A DNA stretch of 18,286 nt from Solirubrobacterales bacterium (lineage in GTDB: Bacteria > Actinomycetota > Thermoleophilia > Solirubrobacterales > Solirubrobacteraceae): contig JAFAZB010000169.1 in assembly GCA_019240015.1 (NCBI GenBank), positions 1 through 18,286 of the forward strand, read 5' to 3'. The first letter of the stretch is position 1. Each line of letters opens with the position of its first letter. Shown piece by piece: positions 14,493 through 18,286 of this stretch. The notes below the pieces were generated by a model, which did no database searches, was not told where the DNA came from, and saw only the letters and a list, made by a program, of their open reading frames with translations. The position numbers were made by a program, and so were the translations under genes.

Positions 14493-14598
14493 CACATCTC
14501 CCAGGCTTGTCGTTGGAGCCTGATGGAATTGGCACCTTTCCCTTGCGGGAGGTTGCCGGGGCTTCACAGGGCCATATCCCTCCACCCCTCTGGATGCG
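14493..14598 (-). promoter_or_regulatory. SAM-I (S-box) riboswitch aptamer
   Basis: Reading the minus strand, P1 is CGCATC (14598-14593) with GATGTG (14498-14493). The conserved core follows in order: CAGAGGGGTGGAGGGA, TGGCCCTGTGAAGCC, CCGGCAACC, a P3 hairpin closed by a GCAA loop, AAGGTGCCAATTCC, and a P4 hairpin AGGCT/AGCCT. All the invariant blocks of the SAM-I family are present and in order. SAM-I aptamers bind S-adenosylmethionine and usually switch gene expression off. Here the aptamer stands in front of the terminator at 14443-14475 and controls the threonine-synthase-like gene and cysO. One possible antiterminator pairs TGTGG of the P1 3' side with CCACA in the terminator loop; this pairing is tentative. 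Confidence 0.95.
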
Positions 14599-14616
14599 TA
14601 CTGCTATGTGTCAGGC

Positions 14617-14645
14617 AGTATAGACACGACCCAGGCGGCCCACAA
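14617..14645 (-). promoter_or_regulatory. Promoter of the SAM riboswitch transcript
   Basis: On the minus strand TTGTGG (14645-14640) and TATACT (14622-14617) are separated by 17 bases, a good vegetative sigma-factor arrangement. Transcription would start near 14610, about ten bases before the riboswitch P1 stem. It is the one promoter in the window that drives a long structured leader. Confidence 0.6.
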
Positions 14646-14713
14646 GCCCTGCACGGCCGCCAGTCATCTCCCCCGGGCCGTAACGACCACACCCCGTCGG
14701 TGTTGACGACGCC

Positions 14714-15700
14714 ATGACGGCGGCCTCCGACCCGCGCGAGCGACTCGAGGCGGCGCTCGGCGTGGGCACCACCGGCGCTCCCACCAGGCGCATGCTGGTG
14801 ATCGTCAACCCGTACGCGACGACCGTCTCTGATCGGCTCAAGAACCTGGTGGTGTACGCGCTGCGAGGCAGCTATGACGTCGACGCGGTCGACACCGAGG
14901 CGCGCGACCACGCGACCGCGCTGTGTCGCGAGGCCGGTGCCGCCGGGTACGACGCGGTGGTCGCGTTCGGCGGCGACGGCACAGTCAACGAGGCCGCGAA
15001 CGGGCTGGCGGGGTCGGACACGCCGCTCACCTGCCTCCCGGGCGGCCGTGCCAACGTCTACTGCCGCCTGCTCGGAATCCCCACCGACGTCGTCGACGCG
15101 ACCGAGCACCTGCTGCGGATCGCCGACGACTGGCATCCGCGCCGGGTCGACCTGGGGCAAGTGAACGACCGGCGCTTCCTGTTTTCCGCCGGCGTCGGCC
15201 TCGACGCCAGCGTGGTCCAGCGAGTCGATGCCCACCCGCGACTGAAGGCACGGCTCGGCGAGTGGTACTACGCCTGGAGCGCCGTCGCCACCTTCAACCG
15301 GCGCTATCTGATCCGGCCCCCACGGCTCGAGGTCGAGCTCGGGGAGGACCGAGTCGCGGGCGTGACCGCGATCGTCCAGAACGCCGCCCCGTATACGTTC
15401 TTCGGCCAGCGACCGGTGCACATGGGCGAAGGGGCCACGCTCGAGAGCGGCGACCTCGCGGGCGTCGTGCTCGAGCGCGCCGCCGTACGCGACGTGCCCA
15501 CGATCGGCGCGCGGGCGCTTTCAGGCACCGCGCGGCTCGCCAGCCACCGGCGGGTCCGGGGGTTCACGGGCCTCGCCGGGCTGCGGATCGCGTCGCTCGA
15601 TGACCGCCCGCTGCCGCTCCAGGTCGACGGCGACTACATCGGCGAGGTCTCGGAGGCGCTGTTCGGCGTGATTCCGGGCGGCATTCTCGTGGTGTCCTAA
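14714..15700 (+). CDS. Diacylglycerol/lipid kinase family protein
   Basis: The 328-residue protein belongs to the DagK/YegS/sphingosine kinase family, which phosphorylates lipid hydroxyl groups with ATP. The N-terminal half has MLVIVNPYA (27-35), the nucleotide-binding FGGDGTVNEAANGL (85-98) and CLPGGRANVYCRLLGIP (107-123), equivalent to the PxGTxN motif. The C-terminal half has the beta-sandwich elements FSAGVGLDA and LQVDGDYIGE, with the conserved D-G-E motif region near the end. No membrane segment is seen, so it is probably a peripheral cytoplasmic protein. It is divergent from the riboswitch-controlled operon; I see no clear -10 box of its own. A link to undecaprenol or phosphatidic acid recycling for the glycan cluster is only a guess. 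Confidence 0.9.
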   Translation: MTAASDPRERLEAALGVGTTGAPTRRMLVIVNPYATTVSDRLKNLVVYALRGSYDVDAVDTEARDHATALCREAGAAGYDAVVAFGGDGTVNEAANGLAGSDTPLTCLPGGRANVYCRLLGIPTDVVDATEHLLRIADDWHPRRVDLGQVNDRRFLFSAGVGLDASVVQRVDAHPRLKARLGEWYYAWSAVATFNRRYLIRPPRLEVELGEDRVAGVTAIVQNAAPYTFFGQRPVHMGEGATLESGDLAGVVLERAAVRDVPTIGARALSGTARLASHRRVRGFTGLAGLRIASLDDRPLPLQVDGDYIGEVSEALFGVIPGGILVVS

Positions 15701-15792
15701 CGCGGCGAACGGCCAGACGGACGCGACGGCGCGGGCGCGCTCGGGGCTCGGTCGTTCGTCTAGGGAGGGCCGTGGGCGCCCGGAGTCCCGCT

Positions 15793-15798
15793 TATGCT
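15793..15798 (+). promoter_or_regulatory. -10-like hexamer TATGCT before the secreted protein gene
   Basis: TATGCT ends 14 bases before the ATG at 15813, predicting a leader of about seven bases. No -35 match is visible. The rest of 15701-15812 holds no other feature I can support. Confidence 0.35.
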
Positions 15799-15812
15799 GG
15801 CTTGCTCGGGCC

Positions 15813-16802
15813 ATGGCTGCGCTGACCATTCTTCGCCGCCGCCGCCGCGGGCGGCGCCCATCGCGCGTGGCGCGTGGCCTCTTGGTGCTCGCCTGCACGG
15901 CGCTGGCCCTGGTGCCGGCAATCGTCGAGGCCGCTCCGTTGCCGGGGGCGCCGGGGTGCCCGATCTTCCCCTCGGACAACGCCTGGAACCAGCGGGTCGA
16001 CGGGTTGCCGGTGGCCAAGAACTCCGCTCGGCTGATCGCCAGCATCGGCCTCGGCGATCCGGTTCACCCGGACTTCGGGACGGTCTGGGACGGCGCCCCC
16101 AACGGGATCCCCTACGAGGTCGTCTCCAAGCACACGCCGCGCGTCCCGGTCAGCTTCCAGTACGCCTCGGAGTCCGACGGTCACCGCTATCCGCTGCCGC
16201 CCGGCGTGCCGATCGAGGGTGGCTCGGGCTCCAGCGGCGACCGACATGTGATCGTGGTGGATCGCGACTCCTGCATCGACTACGAGCTGTACGCGGCCTA
16301 CCCCCACCACGGCGGGCGCTACTGGACGGCGGGCTCCGGCGCGATCTTCAACCTGCGCTCGGATCGCCTCCGCCCCGCCACCTGGACCTCGGCCGACGCG
16401 GCCGGACTGCCGATCCTGGCGGGCCTCGCGCGCTACGACGAGGTCGCCCGCGGCGTGATCGACCATGCGCTTCGTTTCACCGCCCCGTGCTCGGCGCGGG
16501 CGTACGTGTATCCCGCGCGCCACTTCGCGCCGACCTGCAGCGGCTCGTTCCTGCCGCCGATGGGGCTGCGCGTCCGGCTGAAGAAGGGCGTCGACATCTC
16601 GGGCCTCCCCTACCAGGCGAGGGTCGTCGCCGAGGCCCTGAAGACCTACGGGATGATCCTCGCCGACAACGGCTCGCCGTGGTACATCTCCGGCGCGCCG
16701 AACAGTCGCTGGAACGACGACGCGTTGCACCAACTCGATCGCCTGAGCGGCCGCGACTTCGAGGTCGTCGACACCAGCTCGCTGCCGCACCCGGGGCTGT
16801 AG
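15813..16802 (+). CDS. Secreted protein of unrecognised family
   Basis: The 329-residue protein starts with a very arginine-rich n-region (8-22), a hydrophobic stretch (about 23-38) and a likely signal peptidase site after VEA (40). It is therefore probably exported. The mature part has four cysteines (49, 154, 226, 242) that could form two disulfides. It has strongly patterned motifs of the kind seen in conserved families: FPSDNAWNQ (52-60), GDRHVIVVDRDSC (142-154), GSGAIFNLRS (175-183), WTSADAAGLPIL (191-202), HALRFT (218-223) and YGMILADNGSPWYISG (279-294). I believe similar unannotated secreted proteins occur in actinobacteria and other soil bacteria, but I cannot name a domain or activity. 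It is a single gene with its own possible promoter and terminator. Confidence 0.85.
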   Translation: MAALTILRRRRRGRRPSRVARGLLVLACTALALVPAIVEAAPLPGAPGCPIFPSDNAWNQRVDGLPVAKNSARLIASIGLGDPVHPDFGTVWDGAPNGIPYEVVSKHTPRVPVSFQYASESDGHRYPLPPGVPIEGGSGSSGDRHVIVVDRDSCIDYELYAAYPHHGGRYWTAGSGAIFNLRSDRLRPATWTSADAAGLPILAGLARYDEVARGVIDHALRFTAPCSARAYVYPARHFAPTCSGSFLPPMGLRVRLKKGVDISGLPYQARVVAEALKTYGMILADNGSPWYISGAPNSRWNDDALHQLDRLSGRDFEVVDTSSLPHPGL

Positions 16803-16816
16803 GGGTCGACGCCGGA

Positions 16817-16842
16817 CGCGGGGCCGCGGCCCGGGCCTCGCG
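16817..16842 (+). terminator. GC-rich hairpin after the secreted protein gene
   Basis: CGCGGGGCC (16817-16825) pairs with GGCCTCGCG (16834-16842) over nine base pairs including one G-U, with an eight-base loop. It starts 14 bases after the stop codon. There is no U-tract, so it is a likely but not certain terminator. The remaining bases to 16884 show nothing clear. Confidence 0.5.
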
Positions 16843-16884
16843 GCTGGGGGGCGAAGACCCCGCCGCCACACCCTCATCTAGGAC

Positions 16885-17748
16885 ATGGCCGACGTGCGCG
16901 CGGAGCCAGCCGGGAAGCGGCGTCCCGCCGAGCGCGGGCGCCGGCCCCGGGTCACGGCCCGCGATCAGGAGCTGCTCTCGTTCATCGCCGAGCATCGATT
17001 GGTGCTCGCCTCGCACGCCCAGGCCCTGCTGGGCACTTCCGCCGGCGCGGCCTACGCCCGCCTGCGTGCACTCATCTCGCTGGGCCTGCTGAGCGCCGAG
17101 ACCCGGTTCCACCGCCAGCCGGGGTGCTATCAGATCACCCACCGCGGGCTGGAGCTGATCGGCAGCGAGCTCCCGCGGCCGAACCTCGACCTGCGGGAGT
17201 ATCGCCACGACCTGGGCGTGGCGTGGTTGTGGTTGGCCGCCCGCGGCGAGGTGTTCGGACCGGTGCGGGACGTCGTCTCGGAGCGTCGGATGCGCTCGCG
17301 GGATGGCGGGGCGGACGATCGGGCCGGGCGCTTCGGGGTGAGGCTCGGCGGCTTGGGTCCGCGAGGGCGCCCGCGGCTGCACTACCCCGACCTGGTGATG
17401 GTGGACGCCGGCGGGCGCCGGGTCGCGCTCGAGCTCGAGCTCACCTGCAAGACCCGAGTGCGCCGCGAGACGATCCTCGCCGGCTACGGCGCCGCCCCCG
17501 GGATCGAGGCGGTGCTGTACCTGGTCGAGAAGCGCTCAGTGGCCCAGGCGGTGCAGGTATCGGCCAGGCGCTTGGGAGTCTCTGGCCGCGTGCACGTTCA
17601 GTGGGTGCGGTTCGGCAACGGGGGCAGCGGGGCGATCGGGGATCGGACGCTGACGCGCGAGCGTCGCCTCGGGAGCTCCGCGCCCGTCCCATCCCCCGAG
17701 TGGTCCCGACGGCCGCTCCCGGGACGGGAGGCGGGGGTCGGTCGTTGA
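16885..17748 (+). CDS. Replication-relaxation-like winged-helix protein
   Basis: The 287-residue protein has a basic N-terminus, then a winged helix-turn-helix (about 24-90, with TARDQELLSFIAEHRLV and a CYQITHRGLELI wing). A central to C-terminal domain carries HYPDLVMVDAGG (166-177), VALELELTCKT (180-190) and ILAGYGA (197-203). This resembles the Replic_Relax family of actinobacterial plasmids and integrated elements, and the PD...ELE...K pattern recalls a degenerate PD-(D/E)XK nuclease fold. The C-terminal 50 residues are basic and probably disordered. Its stop overlaps the TTG start of the coupling-type ATPase downstream, as is usual for mobilisation modules. A DNA-binding role in transfer or replication is inference. 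Confidence 0.7.
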   Translation: MADVRAEPAGKRRPAERGRRPRVTARDQELLSFIAEHRLVLASHAQALLGTSAGAAYARLRALISLGLLSAETRFHRQPGCYQITHRGLELIGSELPRPNLDLREYRHDLGVAWLWLAARGEVFGPVRDVVSERRMRSRDGGADDRAGRFGVRLGGLGPRGRPRLHYPDLVMVDAGGRRVALELELTCKTRVRRETILAGYGAAPGIEAVLYLVEKRSVAQAVQVSARRLGVSGRVHVQWVRFGNGGSGAIGDRTLTRERRLGSSAPVPSPEWSRRPLPGREAGVGR

Positions 17749-18286
17749 ACCCAGTCCCCGGGCAACCGCGAGCGCGTCCATATTGGCTGCTTGGCGCGCT
17801 GGCCGTGTTGCTGGCGATCCCGGTCGCCTGGGCCGGCGCCGCGTTGCTCGCCGCAGCGGTCGGGGCGGCGATCCTGGCGGCCGTGCGGTCGTGGGCGGCC
17901 CGGCGAGTTGGTGTCGAGCTCGGCGCTGACCCTGGGGTGCTGCTCGGCAGCGACCAGCTCGGCCGGGCGGTCCGGTTGAGCGACCAACAGCTATCGGCCC
18001 ATGGTCTGATCCTGGGTGCCAGCGGAGCGGGCAAGTCGACCACGCTGCTGGCGATCCTGACCGACCAGGTCCGCCGTGGCAGGCCGGTGGTGGCGATCGA
18101 CATGAAGGGCTCGCCCGCGTTCGCCGCAACGCTGGCGGCCGCCGCGGCGGCTGCCGGGCGACCGTTCCGCCGCTGGACGCCCGACGGTCCCAGCCACTGG
18201 AACCCGCTCGCTCACGGCAACCCCACCGAGCTCAAGGACAAGCTGATCGCGACCGAGCGGTTCACCGAGCCCCACTACCAGCGCGC
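17745..18286 (+). CDS. VirD4/TraD-like conjugation coupling ATPase (3' end outside window)
   Basis: The first 180 codons are present from a TTG that overlaps the previous stop (TTGA). Residues 12-47 are hydrophobic and probably form one or two membrane segments. They are followed by a short cytoplasmic region and the Walker A motif GASGAGKST (91-99). VVAIDMKG (115-122), with the D-x-K-G signature typical of coupling proteins, and HWNPL (151-155) follow. Type IV coupling proteins are membrane ATPases that pass DNA to a conjugative channel. An FtsK/HerA-type pump of another role cannot be excluded without the C-terminus. The frame is open to the window edge. Overlap with the replication-relaxation-like gene suggests one operon. 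Confidence 0.8.
   Translation, partial: MNPVPGQPRARPYWLLGALAVLLAIPVAWAGAALLAAAVGAAILAAVRSWAARRVGVELGADPGVLLGSDQLGRAVRLSDQQLSAHGLILGASGAGKSTTLLAILTDQVRRGRPVVAIDMKGSPAFAATLAAAAAAAGRPFRRWTPDGPSHWNPLAHGNPTELKDKLIATERFTEPHYQR

Noticed and set aside
13202..14497. ATG at 14497 as the annotated start of the thrC-like gene
   Set aside because: It sits in the P1 stem of the riboswitch and the extra codons cross the terminator. The ATG at 14437 has a strong Shine-Dalgarno site and gives the normal zinc-ribbon N-terminus. Kept only as a minor finding.
15813..15935. Lipoprotein or Tat signal for the secreted protein
   Set aside because: VLAC at 25-28 is a poor lipobox in the middle of the hydrophobic region, and the many arginines do not form an S/T-RR-x-F-L-K motif. 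A Sec signal with cleavage near residue 40 fits better.
1..18286. tRNA, rRNA, CRISPR arrays or insertion sequences
   Set aside because: No cloverleaf, conserved rRNA segment, spaced direct repeats or transposase motifs were found on reading both strands by eye.

Overview
The window is very GC-rich and densely coded, with almost no Shine-Dalgarno sites and several GTG or TTG starts. The small sulfur carrier at 12917-13189 closely resembles mycobacterial CysO. Together these suggest a high-GC actinobacterium, possibly of the class Thermoleophilia; the phylum is an inference and the class a guess. Nothing here is a ribosomal RNA, tRNA or CRISPR array.

Region 1 (1-12128) is a surface-polysaccharide cluster on both strands. 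On the minus strand are a partial multi-pass membrane protein (1-758), a GT-C type membrane glycosyltransferase (1892-3970), and a three-gene unit read from 7816 down to 5049: family 2 glycosyltransferase, ATP-grasp ligase, methyltransferase. On the plus strand are a GT4 glycosyltransferase (779-1897), a GtrB/DPM1-like polyprenyl-phosphate glycosyltransferase (4037-5101), and an operon of a Wzx-like flippase followed by three family 2 glycosyltransferases (7866-12128). The set fits making sugars on a lipid carrier, decorating them, and exporting them across the membrane.

Region 2 (12198-15700) is metabolic. It holds msrA (plus strand) facing a two-gene minus-strand operon: a threonine-synthase-like PLP enzyme and a CysO-like sulfur carrier protein. 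Upstream of this operon is a clear SAM-I (S-box) riboswitch. It is followed by a hairpin that has a U-tract and also contains the only convincing Shine-Dalgarno sequence in the window. A 'threonine synthase' switched off by SAM and coupled to a protein-thiocarboxylate sulfur donor is better explained as part of sulfur amino acid (homocysteine or cysteine) synthesis than of threonine supply. This is the most interesting system in the window. A diacylglycerol-kinase-like lipid kinase is divergent from it.

Region 3 (15813-18286) holds a secreted protein of a family I cannot name. It is followed by a winged-helix protein resembling the 'replication-relaxation' family, overlapping the start of a VirD4/TraD-like ATPase that runs off the window. 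This last pair looks like the edge of a conjugative or mobilisable element.

Many starts have a TANNNT-like -10 hexamer only 6-10 bases upstream, the arrangement expected of leaderless or nearly leaderless mRNAs. In two cases the hexamer is partly built from the stop codon of the gene before it, and at 765-772 two divergent ones overlap.
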